This document shows, piece by piece, positions 38,265 to 46,907 of a stretch of 64,000 nucleotides of DNA (positions are counted from its first letter, which is position 1; the number at the start of each line of letters is the position of its first letter). This DNA is from Lacticaseibacillus zeae DSM 20178 = KCTC 3804 (GTDB taxonomy: Bacteria; Bacillota; Bacilli; Lactobacillales; Lactobacillaceae), in assembly GCF_000260435.1 (NCBI RefSeq), contig NZ_BACQ01000009.1, forward strand, positions 29,972-93,971, in the 5' to 3' direction. Below the pieces are notes generated by a model. That model ran no database searches and was not told the DNA's origin. It saw nothing but the letters and a program-made list of their open reading frames with translations. The translations under genes were made by a program, and so were the position numbers.

Positions 38265-38918
38265 ATGACTGACGCAGAGGCTAGGCAATTGTTTAACCAA
38301 ATCATGGCACTATATCCTGATCCCGAACCGACGTTACACGCGACAAATCCCTTTGAAATTTTGGTTGCGGTGATGCTGTCGGCACAAACGACCGATGTTG
38401 CCGTCAATGCTGTCACCCCGGCATTGTTTGCGGCTTATCCAACTCCGGAAGCAATGGCTGCTGCGCCGGTGACGGATATTGCCGAAAAAATCAGCCGACT
38501 TGGGTTGTACCGTACGAAAGCAGCCCACTTAAAGGCATTAAGTGCCATTTTGGTTCAGTCATATGGCGGCAAGGTCCCAGCTGACGCAGCTGATTTGGTT
38601 AAGCTGCCAGGGGTCGGCAAGAAAACGGCCACCGTGGTGCTTAGCGATGCATTCGGCATTCCTGGTGTGGCTGTTGATACGCATGTCAGTCGGATTGTGA
38701 AAGGGTTGGGACTGGTTTCACCTAAGGCTACGCCGGTTCAGATTCAAAAACGACTGGAAGCATTAATGCCAAAATCTACCTGGATCAAGTTGCATCGCAG
38801 TTTGATTCGCTTTGGTCGCGAGCATTTACGCGCCCGCGATCCAAAAATACCGACCGGTTCCGAATGGTCATTTTTAGCAGAGCATTACGCGCCGCTGAAG
38901 GAGGCAGCTAAGCATTGA
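38265..38918 (+). CDS. nth: Endonuclease III without its Fe-S cluster
   Basis: A 217-residue HhH-GPD DNA glycosylase/AP lyase that removes oxidised pyrimidines. The HhH motif LPGVGKKTATVV carries the catalytic lysine near residue 118, and VAVDTHVSR supplies the catalytic aspartate near 136. E. coli Nth ends in a four-cysteine 4Fe-4S loop; here the same region reads LIRFGREHLRARDPKIPTGS and the whole protein has no cysteine. The rest of the fold looks intact. The stop overlaps the comEB start by 4 bp (TTGA). Confidence 0.95.
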   Translation: MTDAEARQLFNQIMALYPDPEPTLHATNPFEILVAVMLSAQTTDVAVNAVTPALFAAYPTPEAMAAAPVTDIAEKISRLGLYRTKAAHLKALSAILVQSYGGKVPADAADLVKLPGVGKKTATVVLSDAFGIPGVAVDTHVSRIVKGLGLVSPKATPVQIQKRLEALMPKSTWIKLHRSLIRFGREHLRARDPKIPTGSEWSFLAEHYAPLKEAAKH

Positions 38919-39379
38919 CAGATAAAATTGTGCCATCTAAACGAAAGGTTCACCGTGAAAGTTGGGATCATTATTTTCTCGAACTCGCGCAACAAGTTTC
39001 GGAGCGGTCAACTTGTGAGCGGGCCACTGTTGGCGCTGTTTTAGTGCAGGAGCACCGCATCATTGCCACGGGCTATAATGGCGCCATCAGTGGCGATCCG
39101 CATTGTGATGAGGCAGGGCACTTAATGCGTGACGGCCACTGCATTCGCACGATTCACGCAGAGATGAACGCGATTATCCAATGCGCAGCCAATGGTGTCA
39201 GTACCCACGGCGCGACCGTTTACGTGAACTTCTTCCCGTGTCTGAATTGCACCAAGGCTTTGATTCAAGCAGGGATTAAGCGCATTGTTTACGCGCACGA
39301 CTATCGCAATGACCCTTATGGCGAGGCGTTGTTAAAACAGCATCATTTAGACGTCTTGCACTTGACCCCACAAGATTAA
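38915..39379 (+). CDS. comEB: dCMP deaminase family protein (ComEB type)
   Basis: A 154-residue zinc deaminase. The zinc site is visible as IHAEMNAII near residue 88 and FFPCLNCTKAL near 113. Family members deaminate dCMP to dUMP, supplying dTMP synthesis; the ComEB name reflects the competence operon in Bacillus, but no comEA or comEC is here. Start is TTG at 38915, after AAGGAGG, overlapping the nth stop. Confidence 0.92.
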   Translation: MTDKIVPSKRKVHRESWDHYFLELAQQVSERSTCERATVGAVLVQEHRIIATGYNGAISGDPHCDEAGHLMRDGHCIRTIHAEMNAIIQCAANGVSTHGATVYVNFFPCLNCTKALIQAGIKRIVYAHDYRNDPYGEALLKQHHLDVLHLTPQD

Positions 39380-39385
39380 TATCGC

Positions 39386-39435
39386 AAAAAGAGTCCCAAA
39401 GTTTGATGTGCCTGCATCAAACTTTGGGACTCTTT
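39386..39435. terminator. Long perfect hairpin after comEB
   Basis: A 21-bp perfect stem begins AAAGAGTCCCAAAGTTTGAT with a 6-nt loop. The T run on the minus side suggests it stops leftward transcripts too. Confidence 0.9.
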
Positions 39436-39485
39436 ACATGAATGGTGAACCAGTCGTCTCAACCTTCGATCAAAAAATTGACCGT

Positions 39486-39536
39486 AAAAAACTCGATGTT
39501 AGCGCCAAAATATCTGGCGGTTGCATCGAGCTTTTT
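39486..39536. terminator. Terminator after pbp1A (minus strand)
   Basis: AAAAACTCGATG...GCGCCA pairs with TGGCG...CATCGAG followed by TTTTT on either strand; it is the nearest hairpin downstream of the pbp1A stop. Confidence 0.75.
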
Positions 39537-39557
39537 AGTATTCAGTCGTTAAGTGTC

Positions 39558-41861
39558 TTACTGACTGCCGCTAGAGCCACCACCGCTTGCCGATGAAGGC
39601 GTACTATTTGAAGATGGTTCTTCTTGTGAAGCCTGCGAGGCACTTGGTGTTGTGATACTCGGGGTTGAAACGCTTGATTCAACGCTTTCGGAAACTTCAC
39701 TGCTGGAGCTTTCGTCACTAGCCCGTGAAGACGATGATTCGGAACTGACACTTGAGGATGAAGACTCGGCGACCGCTTTGCGACTGCTTGGCCCGTGACC
39801 ACGGACGTACAGTTCTTTCGTGGTATTACCTGAGCCGCCAGTAATCGCCGTTCCCGGATTGCTGCCTTTTAAAATATTGTAGGATTCAACTGTATCCGGT
39901 TTAGTCCAGTCGCGATTGTCCAAATTCTGTGAGGTATAGCTCATCAGCGCTTTGTATATTTTCTGCGAAATTTCCTGTTCAGCATAAGTGATACCATGCG
40001 ATGTCGGCTTGTCATAACCTGTCCAGACCGAAATGACCCGATTACGCGTATAACCCGTAAACCAAGCGTCCTTAGCAATTCCCGTTGCGTTTAACGCCGG
40101 ATTTTGTTTGAGTTCGGCATCACTGTAATCGGTGGTTCCGGTCTTGCCGGCTTGATGGAGTCCGGAAATAGCGGCTGCTGTCCCGGTACCCTTAGTCAGC
40201 ACACCTTTAAGCATGTCGGTAATCATATACGCGGTACTTGACTTCATCGCCCGCGTTCCTTGACTGTTAAAGGTCTGCGTGTTACCGTCAGCAGTTACAA
40301 TCTTATTGACGTAATACGGTTTGTAATAGGTACCACCATTTGCAAATGCGCCATAAGCGCCCGCTTCTTGAACGGTGTTAACCGAAGCACCAATCGCACT
40401 TGAGAGATACTGCTCCGAGCTTGGCAAATCAATGCCCAAGCCTTTCAAGAATTTCACGGCGTTGGCCATACCAACGGCACTCAAAGTTTTGACCGCCGGA
40501 ATATTCCGCGATTGTTCCAGTGCCGTCCGCATGGAAATACGACCTTGGTACTTTTTATCCCAGTCATACAGGGAAATACTGGTTCCCGGATATTGATAAG
40601 GTTCATCCAGCATTTGTTCATAAGTGGAATAGTTCAGATATTCAATTGCCGGCCCATAATCCATGAGCGGTTTCATGGTCGACCCATTGCTTCGGGTATT
40701 TTGCGCCGCGCGGTTATAGGCAAGGCGGACATCGCCGGTTTTACGGCCACCGATCTGCGCCAGCACTTCACCATTATCCGGATCGGTCATGGTCACCCCG
40801 GTTTGGAAAGAATCGTCAGGGAAACTAACATAGTCATCAGTATTAACGATGTCATACAATCGACGCTGGGCACTCATGTCAATATTGGTATAGATATCCA
40901 GATTATCAGTATACGGATTTAACCCGGTTTTCTTCTTCACTTCGGCTATCACCTGGGTGAGGTAAGAATCGATAATCTTGTCATTGGTCGTGGTATTGGT
41001 TTGCTGCTGTTTCGGCTGTAAGCCATCCGTAATTGGCGTAGCCTTGGCCTTTTTAGCGTCTGCGGCTGTGATCTTCTTGTCCCGCAGCATCGCATCAATA
41101 ACCGCATTGCGACGCTGGGTTGCCTTTTGCGGATATTTGTACGGATCGTAACCGGCAGGACTTTGTGGAAGGCCGGCAATGAACGCCGTCTGCGCTAACG
41201 TCAGATCTTTAAGCGATTTATTAAAATAAAACTTGGCGCCGGTGCTCATCCCGTACTGACCATAATTCATGAAGACTTTGTTGATGTAGTACTCCAGAAT
41301 CTGATCTTTACTATATTTTTGTTGAACCTGCATCGCCAACCAAGCTTCCTGAGCTTTACGGCGCAGCGTTTGGTCAGATGACTTGGTACTAAATACAGAC
41401 AGCTTAATGAGCTGCTGCGTCAAAGTCGAACCACCTTGAAGGCCATCGCTAGTTCCGGTCAGGTTGTTGAAGGCGGCGCCGATGATTCGGACTGGATCAA
41501 CGCCTAACTTTTCATCGTAGAATCGGCGATCCTCAATTGAAACAACGGCATCTTTCAACTGCTGCGGAATTTCGGAAGCTTTCACGTAATCACGGTTTTC
41601 GAGTCCAAGCGTCGTGATCTCGTTTCCGCTGCGATCATAAATGGTGCTGGAACCGCCTGATTCCAACTTCGCCTGGGTGACTTCAGGGGCATCTTTGGCA
41701 TACCAAGAGAACAGGCCCACGCCTGCAATGAAGAGGACAAGCAATCCAATCAATGTCCATTTGAGAATACGCCGCCACAATTTCTTGGGCGGCTTGGGTC
41801 CATTAGTGAGTTTATCTTCGCGGCGTCGCGCCATTCGCGACATGTTCTGATTATCAGCCAC
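39558..41861 (-). CDS. pbp1A: Class A penicillin-binding protein 1A
   Basis: A 767-residue bifunctional peptidoglycan synthase. One membrane anchor is near residues 32-52. The transglycosylase domain (about 80-260) has VSIEDRRFYDEKLGVDP and GGSTLTQQLIK. The transpeptidase has the STMK serine motif (NGSTMKPLMD near 395), SRN near 450 and KTGT (AGKTGTTDYSD near 590). The last 65 or so residues are Ser/Glu-rich and disordered. Start is GTG at 41861, overlapping the recU end by 8 bp. The recU-pbp1A pairing is conserved in Firmicutes. Confidence 0.95.
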   Translation of the reverse strand: MADNQNMSRMARRREDKLTNGPKPPKKLWRRILKWTLIGLLVLFIAGVGLFSWYAKDAPEVTQAKLESGGSSTIYDRSGNEITTLGLENRDYVKASEIPQQLKDAVVSIEDRRFYDEKLGVDPVRIIGAAFNNLTGTSDGLQGGSTLTQQLIKLSVFSTKSSDQTLRRKAQEAWLAMQVQQKYSKDQILEYYINKVFMNYGQYGMSTGAKFYFNKSLKDLTLAQTAFIAGLPQSPAGYDPYKYPQKATQRRNAVIDAMLRDKKITAADAKKAKATPITDGLQPKQQQTNTTTNDKIIDSYLTQVIAEVKKKTGLNPYTDNLDIYTNIDMSAQRRLYDIVNTDDYVSFPDDSFQTGVTMTDPDNGEVLAQIGGRKTGDVRLAYNRAAQNTRSNGSTMKPLMDYGPAIEYLNYSTYEQMLDEPYQYPGTSISLYDWDKKYQGRISMRTALEQSRNIPAVKTLSAVGMANAVKFLKGLGIDLPSSEQYLSSAIGASVNTVQEAGAYGAFANGGTYYKPYYVNKIVTADGNTQTFNSQGTRAMKSSTAYMITDMLKGVLTKGTGTAAAISGLHQAGKTGTTDYSDAELKQNPALNATGIAKDAWFTGYTRNRVISVWTGYDKPTSHGITYAEQEISQKIYKALMSYTSQNLDNRDWTKPDTVESYNILKGSNPGTAITGGSGNTTKELYVRGHGPSSRKAVAESSSSSVSSESSSSRASDESSSSEVSESVESSVSTPSITTPSASQASQEEPSSNSTPSSASGGGSSGSQ

Positions 41862-42480
41862 GCAAATTACCTACTTTCGTTTCGATCAACCAGTCAACGC
41901 CGTCAAGAAACGGCACGACCGGTTGCAACTGCGGATGGAGTTCAAATCCGTGTTGAATGATTTTTGTTAAAGGAATCGACTTACGACCACCGGTGCTCTG
42001 GTGATCCCAGCATGCGATTAGTCGGCTTGCCGGAAAAACAAAAAGTCGCTTAATTGTCGCAAATCGAATCACAACAAAACAGATCCCGTTTTGCTTCAAA
42101 CAGCGCCGAAAATGATCAATCTGGTGCTGATGGAAGTTTTTTAGCGGGAAGCTTGCCTTATTCTTGGTTTCCTTGGCCTCAAAGTCAAGGTAATAACCAC
42201 GATAAACCCCATTATAATCTGTGGTAGAAGGTGTCTTAAAGTACGCTTCGCGAATCACCGCCTGGCTACGTTTGGGGTAGTCGACTTTTACAATTTGCAC
42301 AGGCGTCGGCTTTTTATACACGACCGCCTTGTCAACACTGCGATAATACTGATTACTGAGATTAAGTTCTTCTTCTAATGTCATCCCACGCCCGCCATAA
42401 ATCGTTGGGCGCGAAACGGAACTGGGTGACAATTGCGTCCCGTCTTTGTATGGATTACCATTGGGATAACGAATGGTCAT
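41854..42480 (-). CDS. recU: Holliday junction resolvase RecU
   Basis: A 208-residue resolvase that cleaves Holliday junctions during recombination and chromosome segregation. The N-terminal NRG-type region YGGRGMTLEEELNLSN and the catalytic segment YYLDFEAKETKNKASFPLKN near 96 (with the E-x-K pair) are clear, followed by HQHQIDHF. It starts at ATG 42480 after CCAGGAGTG. It is divergent from ypsA, and the intergenic region of 66 bp holds both promoters. Confidence 0.95.
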   Translation of the reverse strand: MTIRYPNGNPYKDGTQLSPSSVSRPTIYGGRGMTLEEELNLSNQYYRSVDKAVVYKKPTPVQIVKVDYPKRSQAVIREAYFKTPSTTDYNGVYRGYYLDFEAKETKNKASFPLKNFHQHQIDHFRRCLKQNGICFVVIRFATIKRLFVFPASRLIACWDHQSTGGRKSIPLTKIIQHGFELHPQLQPVVPFLDGVDWLIETKVGNLRG

Positions 42481-42500
42481 GCGATCACACTCCTGGCGCT

Positions 42501-42509
42501 ATTATACCA
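42501..42509 (-). promoter_or_regulatory. Extended -10 promoter of recU-pbp1A
   Basis: On the minus strand TGgTATAAT, 20 bp before the recU start codon. The -35 is weak. Confidence 0.5.
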
Positions 42510-42546
42510 ATATCAACCGCGTTGGCCTAATATTTGGAGGAAAATC

Positions 42547-43122
42547 ATGGCTGGAAAACGATTATGGATAACCGGATACCGTGCCTATGAACTCAACGTC
42601 TTTGGCAATCAGGACCCGAAGCTAAAAGTCCTTAAAACTTCATTAAAAAATACCTTACTTCAGTATCTGGATGAAGGTCTAAACTGGCTGATTACCGGCG
42701 GCCAATTAGGCGTTGAGCAGTGGGCAATCGAGGTCGCTTTAACGCTGAAGCCATTGTATCCCGACTTTAAAATTGCGATGATGCTGCCGTTTACGGATTT
42801 TGGCTCAAAGTGGAATGAAGCCAATCAGGGACAATTGGCCGCACTACGCCAGCAAGTCGATTTTTCCGATGCGGTTTCGCAAGCACCATATCAACGACCG
42901 GCACAGTTGCAGGGTTATACGCGGTTCATGACCGCACACACGGATGCTGCGGTGATTGTTTACGATCCGGAGTTTCCCGGTAAGCCGCAATGGGATTACC
43001 GCGCTGCTGAGGATATGGCTAATCGGCGTGATTATCCGGTCACGTTGATTACCATGGACGATTTGGAAGACACTGCCCAAGAAATGGCAGAAGCGGAAAA
43101 TGAGCATTTTCAAAACGATTGA
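42547..43122 (+). CDS. ypsA: YpsA family protein (SLOG fold, DUF1273)
   Basis: A 191-residue SLOG-superfamily protein: WITGYRAYELNVF at the start, the glycine-rich LITGGQLGVEQWAIEVAL near 52 and VIVYDPEFPGKPQWDYRAAED near 140. SLOG proteins bind nucleotides or related ligands. In other Firmicutes YpsA influences cell division together with GpsB, which is encoded next here. The ATG at 42547 follows TTGGAGG; longer frames upstream overlap recU and lack similarity. Confidence 0.9.
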   Translation: MAGKRLWITGYRAYELNVFGNQDPKLKVLKTSLKNTLLQYLDEGLNWLITGGQLGVEQWAIEVALTLKPLYPDFKIAMMLPFTDFGSKWNEANQGQLAALRQQVDFSDAVSQAPYQRPAQLQGYTRFMTAHTDAAVIVYDPEFPGKPQWDYRAAEDMANRRDYPVTLITMDDLEDTAQEMAEAENEHFQND

Positions 43123-43177
43123 GATATGGTAAGCTTATTGTTAGTCTGGTTCCATGAAAACAATGAGGTGTGTCGGA

Positions 43178-43576
43178 ATGGATAGTAACAAAGAAACAAA
43201 ATTTAGTATCCAGTACGGACCTAAAGATATTTTGGACAAGAAGTTCAAGAATAAGGTTCGCGGTTATGATCCGGATGAAGTCGATGAATTTTTAGACGGC
43301 ATCATTCGTGATTATGAAGCTTTTACTAACGAGATTGATCGACTGAAAGAAGAAAATGCAAAGCTGTTTAGTCGGGTCGATGAGCTAACCAAACAGCTGA
43401 GTGTTTCCAAGAATGTCAGTGCGCAGACACCGCAAACCAACGCTGCTGCGACAAATTATGATATTCTTAAACGTCTGAGTAATCTGGAACGTCATGTTTT
43501 CGGTTCAAAGCTGTCGGATAGCGGTAGCGCTGATACCCACGATGACAACAGCCATTCCGACGTTGACCAATATTGA
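43178..43576 (+). CDS. gpsB: Cell division protein GpsB
   Basis: A 132-residue DivIVA-like coiled-coil protein that coordinates peptidoglycan synthases with division. The N-terminal membrane- and PBP-binding domain reads YGPKDILDKKFKNKVRGYDP and EVDEFLDGIIRDYE, then a coiled coil to about 75. A C-terminal helical patch (YDILKRLSNLERHVFG) trimerises the protein; a linker of about 25 residues joins them. I chose ATG 43178 after GAGGTG. Its stop lies 6 bp before the RNase P RNA. Confidence 0.94.
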   Translation: MDSNKETKFSIQYGPKDILDKKFKNKVRGYDPDEVDEFLDGIIRDYEAFTNEIDRLKEENAKLFSRVDELTKQLSVSKNVSAQTPQTNAAATNYDILKRLSNLERHVFGSKLSDSGSADTHDDNSHSDVDQY

Positions 43577-43582
43577 TGATCA

Positions 43583-43964
43583 CATGTAGATCCTGAGTGA
43601 TCGCGGTCTGCATCTGCAGGCTGAGGAAAGTCCATGCCCGCACAAGCTGCGATGCTTGTAGTGTTCGTGCTAAGCCCAATAAGCTTAGGGACCGTGTCAA
43701 CGGTTACGGCGACCAACCGCGCTAAGGTTTCGGCTATGCGCCAGTAGGTCTGAAAAGTGCCACAGTGACGAAACGTTCAGGGAAACCTAAACGGTGGAAC
43801 GGGTAAACCCCGCGAGCGAGTAACCCAAACTTTTGGTAGGGGCGTTTTGCCAAGCAAACTGAAGCGACGGCAAAACAGCGGCAACGCTGAGATAGATGAT
43901 GACTGAAGGAACCTGCGCCTGAACAGGCTCTGGAACAAAACATGGCTTATAGGGATCTACATGC
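43583..43964 (+). ncRNA. rnpB: RNase P RNA (type B)
   Basis: The catalytic RNA that matures tRNA 5' ends. The P1 helix is formed by CATGTAGATCC at the left and GGATCTACATG at the right. The conserved GAGGAAAGTCC lies near 43621, GAAACGTTCAGGG in the specificity domain, AGCGAGTAACCC near 43817, and ACATGGCTTATAG near 43940. Position after gpsB matches many Firmicutes. Its promoter must lie inside gpsB. Confidence 0.96.
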
Positions 43965-43967
43965 AGG

Positions 43968-43998
43968 CACAGCTCGGGGAGACTCGGGCTGTTTTTTT
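43968..43998 (+). terminator. Terminator of rnpB
   Basis: ACAGCTCG and CGGGCTGT stem followed by a T7 run. Confidence 0.9.
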
Positions 43999-44121
43999 GT
44001 GAGCGCTCGCCGGCGCGGTTAGAAGCTGGAGTGTAAGTGGCCTCATCCCCAAATGGCTGGGCTTTGGCCATTTGGGGATGAGGTCCTTACACGCAAGCTT
44101 CTGCGCTGGCGAGCGCGTTAT
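43999..44121 (-). repeat. Full copy of the palindromic element (copy E), inverted
   Basis: It begins GTGAGCGCTCGCCGGCGCGG and contains GTGTAAGTGGCCTCATCC and CCATTTGGGGATGAGGTCC, then TTACACGCAAGCTTCTGCGC. This is the best-paired copy: the central stem on either side of GGCTGGGCTTTGGC is perfect. It directly follows the T run of the rnpB terminator. Confidence 0.88.
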
Positions 44122-44175
44122 AGAACGCGAAAGTCAGACTGCATACTTGCCCACAATTGAAATCTCCCAGTTAAC

Positions 44176-44239
44176 GCGAGCTTTGCCATCACGCCTAAGC
44201 TCCTTACACGCAGGCTCCCACGCCGGTAAACGCGTTACG
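44176..44239 (-). repeat. Half copy of the palindromic element, inverted
   Basis: GCGAGCTTTGCCATCACGCC, AAGCTCCTTACACGCAGGCT and CGCCGGTAAACGCGTTACGG correspond to the centre and right arm only. Confidence 0.75.
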
Positions 44240-44376
44240 GAACGCAAAACTCAATCGCCTATCCCCACCAACAATTCCGCTCACCTTAAAATCCAACATC
44301 GCCAACCCCATCAAAAAAAGTTAAACTAAACCTGAACACCATTCTTTAAACCGGCATTTTGAAAGGAAATCATGTC

Positions 44377-45528
44377 ATGACATATCAACTCGTCGCAACG
44401 ATGGCAGCAGGACTTGAAGCTGTTACGACCAAGGAACTAAAAGCACTGGGCATCGAGACCCGAACCGAAAATGGCAAAGTGTATTTTCAAGGCGATGACC
44501 AAACCATTGCTTTAACCAATGTCTGGTTGCGCAGTGCCGATCGAATCAAAATCGTGGTCGGTCAGTTCAAGGCACGCACTTTTGATGAATTGTTTGAAGG
44601 CGTCAAAGCGTTGCCGTGGGATCAGTATTTGCCACTGGATGCGGCGTTCCCGGTTGAAGGCCGCGCGGTTCGCTCACAGTTACATTCTGAGCCTGATGCA
44701 CAAGCCATTACCAAAAAAGCGATTGTCGAGAAAATGTCAGCCGTTTACCACCGCACCACCCGTTTACCCGAAACCGGAGCTAAGTATCCGCTTGAAGTTT
44801 CGATTTTAAAAGATGTGGCAACGCTGACGCTGGATACAACCGGTCCCAGCTTATTTAAACGCGGTTACCGGATTGCCAAAGGGGAGGCACCGCTTAAAGA
44901 GAACTTTGCGGCAGCACTGGTTTTGCTCACCAACTGGCATCCCGATATGCCGTTTGTCGACCCTACAACCGGTTCCGGAACCATCGCAATTGAAGCGGCT
45001 TTGATTGGCCATCATTTGGCGCCGGGCCTGCAGCGGCATTTTGCCTTTGAAAACTTCGGCTTTTTTGATCAAGACGTATTGCAGACCACCAAAGATCAGG
45101 CTATGGATCAGGCGGATTTTGACCGAGAACTTGATATTCAGGCAAGTGACATTAACGGTGACATGATTGACATGGCCAAATTAAACGCCCAGCAAGCAGG
45201 TTTACTTCATAGTATTCAATTTAAACAGTTGGCGGTTAAAGATTTCACGACCACTAAAGAAAACGGCGTCATAGTGGCTAATCCGCCTTATGGCCAACGT
45301 CTAAGTGATCAAGCGGCCGTCCGCCAGCTGTATGCGGAAATGGGTCGAGTCTTTGCGCCTTTGACCACTTGGAGCAAATACATTTTAACGAGCGACATGG
45401 GCTTTGAGAAAGCCTATGGCAGTAAAGCGACCAAACGCCGCAAACTATACAATGGCACAATCCGAACCGATCTTTTCCAGTATTGGGGTAAACCTAATTG
45501 GCACCATCATGACAGAAAAGAGGGATGA
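44377..45528 (+). CDS. RlmL-like rRNA guanine-N2 methyltransferase (YpsC type)
   Basis: A 383-residue class I RNA methyltransferase. An N-terminal THUMP domain (about 50-155) is followed by the catalytic domain. Motif I FVDPTTGSGTIAIEAAL is near residue 193 and the catalytic NPPY motif VANPPYGQRL is near 305. The family (YpsC/RlmL N-terminal half) methylates 23S rRNA guanines, but the exact base cannot be read from sequence. Start is ATG 44377, 9 bp after GAAAGGA. It is followed within 3 bp by the dehydrogenase gene. Confidence 0.92.
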   Translation: MTYQLVATMAAGLEAVTTKELKALGIETRTENGKVYFQGDDQTIALTNVWLRSADRIKIVVGQFKARTFDELFEGVKALPWDQYLPLDAAFPVEGRAVRSQLHSEPDAQAITKKAIVEKMSAVYHRTTRLPETGAKYPLEVSILKDVATLTLDTTGPSLFKRGYRIAKGEAPLKENFAAALVLLTNWHPDMPFVDPTTGSGTIAIEAALIGHHLAPGLQRHFAFENFGFFDQDVLQTTKDQAMDQADFDRELDIQASDINGDMIDMAKLNAQQAGLLHSIQFKQLAVKDFTTTKENGVIVANPPYGQRLSDQAAVRQLYAEMGRVFAPLTTWSKYILTSDMGFEKAYGSKATKRRKLYNGTIRTDLFQYWGKPNWHHHDRKEG

Positions 45529-45531
45529 ATC

Positions 45532-46467
45532 GTGAAGATTCTAAATAGCTTCAGTCTTGAACCAGCGCAACGGCAGGTATTGGAAAAAGCTGGACATACC
45601 GTGATCGAAGAAGATCAACTGGACGCAACGACTGCCCAGCAAATCGATGTCATTTACGGCTGGCATGCGGCCTCTGCAACGGTTAATTATGACCATTTGC
45701 AGTTTGTTCAGGCGATGTCTGCCGGTGTTGACTATTTACCGCTCGCTGATTTTGCCAAGCATCACGTCTTGCTGGCCAATACCAGCGGCATTCACGCAGA
45801 ACCGATCGCTGAATATGTGCTCGGCGCTTTGTTCACCATCAGTCGCGGCATCCTACCGGCGATTCGCGCAGGACGCGAGATGTGGTCATTGCGTCAGGAG
45901 CGGCCGCCGATGACGCTATTGAATGGATTGACGGTGGTTATTTTTGGAACCGGCCATATTGGCTCGACAATTGCCTCCAAGTTGCATGCGCTAGGATTGC
46001 ATACGATTGGCGTCAGTGCCCATGGTCGACCTGCAGCCGGCTTCGACGATGTGGTAACCGATGCCGAGACGAAGCAAGTGATTTCTGCCGCCGATATTGT
46101 GATTAACGCATTACCGCTCACGTCTGCTACCAAACATTTTTATAACGCCGAGTTCTTTGCTGCTCTCGATCGACAACCAATTTTCGTTAACATCGGTCGT
46201 GGTGCTTCAGTCGAAAGAGCGGCACTCGTTCAAGCGCTGCAATCCCAGCAGTTGCGTGCCGCTGTCCTTGACGTGGTCGATCCTGAACCATTGCCGCAAA
46301 CCTCACCGCTTTGGGACATGGATCAGGTTTTGTTGACGCCGCACATTTCCGGCACGGTTCCTCATTTGCGCGACCAAGTTTTTAAAATTTTTAATGAAAA
46401 CCTCCAGGCCTTGGTATCACGCAGTCAATTAGCAAGTCACCAAGTCGATCTGAGCCGAGGTTACTGA
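45532..46467 (+). CDS. D-2-hydroxyacid dehydrogenase family protein
   Basis: A 311-residue NAD(P)-dependent dehydrogenase. The nucleotide loop GTGHIGSTIASKLHALG is near residue 140. The catalytic Arg is in NIGRGASVE near 222, and the catalytic His in LTPHISG near 266. The substrate is not clear; it is not a classical D-lactate dehydrogenase by the sequence around the loop. Start is GTG 45532 after AGAGGG, 3 bp after the upstream gene, so the two are co-transcribed. Confidence 0.9.
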   Translation: MKILNSFSLEPAQRQVLEKAGHTVIEEDQLDATTAQQIDVIYGWHAASATVNYDHLQFVQAMSAGVDYLPLADFAKHHVLLANTSGIHAEPIAEYVLGALFTISRGILPAIRAGREMWSLRQERPPMTLLNGLTVVIFGTGHIGSTIASKLHALGLHTIGVSAHGRPAAGFDDVVTDAETKQVISAADIVINALPLTSATKHFYNAEFFAALDRQPIFVNIGRGASVERAALVQALQSQQLRAAVLDVVDPEPLPQTSPLWDMDQVLLTPHISGTVPHLRDQVFKIFNENLQALVSRSQLASHQVDLSRGY

Positions 46468-46521
46468 AATTTAGTCCGGCAACCGTTATACTGAACTCGT
46501 AAACGTTTTCAGTTACTGCAT

Positions 46522-46542
46522 TGCCCGGTAAACCGGCAATAA
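46522..46542 (+). promoter_or_regulatory. Small hairpin in the leader of the 75-residue gene
   Basis: ATTGCCCGG and CCGGCAAT pair around TAAA with one bulged base. A TATACT at 46487-46492 upstream could be its -10. Role unknown. Confidence 0.35.
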
Positions 46543-46600
46543 GCGTTGAAACAGTTGCCGCCAGCATTTTAGACGGCATGAAGATGAAGGAGGAATTCTT

Positions 46601-46828
46601 ATGGCACAACGCCCGGAAGAAATTACCAACTTGCTTCAAGATGCTTTACACTCACAGCACGAGGTTGCGATCGATACAATCGATCGCAGTTGCCTAAAAG
46701 GCCGCGTCGTCGATATTAAGGCGGGAAAAGTTAAGCCGTACAACGAACGCGGCGTCATTACGGTAGCAACTGGGCGGGGAGCTAAACGAATTCAGGCGTA
46801 CGCCATTAGCCAAATTAAATATAATTAA
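46601..46828 (+). CDS. Unrecognised 75-residue basic protein
   Basis: I do not recognise this protein. It is small, soluble and slightly basic, with no signal peptide. A helical N-terminus (PEEITNLLQDALHSQHEV) leads into a likely beta-rich part (GRVVDIKAGKVKPYNERGV, ATGRGAKRIQAYAISQIKY). Size and strand pattern recall small SH3- or Sm-like folds, but that is only a guess. AAGGAGG at ideal spacing before the ATG and a dedicated strong terminator show that it is a real, separately expressed gene. Confidence 0.75.
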   Translation: MAQRPEEITNLLQDALHSQHEVAIDTIDRSCLKGRVVDIKAGKVKPYNERGVITVATGRGAKRIQAYAISQIKYN

Positions 46829-46849
46829 CGCTTCCAACGAGGCGTAGAT

Positions 46850-46884
46850 AAAAGGGGCAGCCGGTAAAATGGCTGCCCCTTTTT
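46850..46884. terminator. Bidirectional terminator between the 75-residue gene and lplA
   Basis: AAAAGGGGCAGCC and GGCTGCCCCTTTTT form a 13-bp stem with an 8-nt loop. A and T runs on both sides serve both converging genes. Confidence 0.94.
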
Positions 46885-46907
46885 GGAAATATTGAACTGA
46901 TTAATGC

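Noticed and set aside
38915..39379. Competence operon, suggested by the comEB-type gene
   Set aside because: No comEA or comEC nearby; the gene stands with nth and is better read as nucleotide metabolism.
39408..39596. A 62-residue plus-strand frame between comEB and pbp1A
   Set aside because: It runs through two terminator hairpins and has no ribosome binding site.
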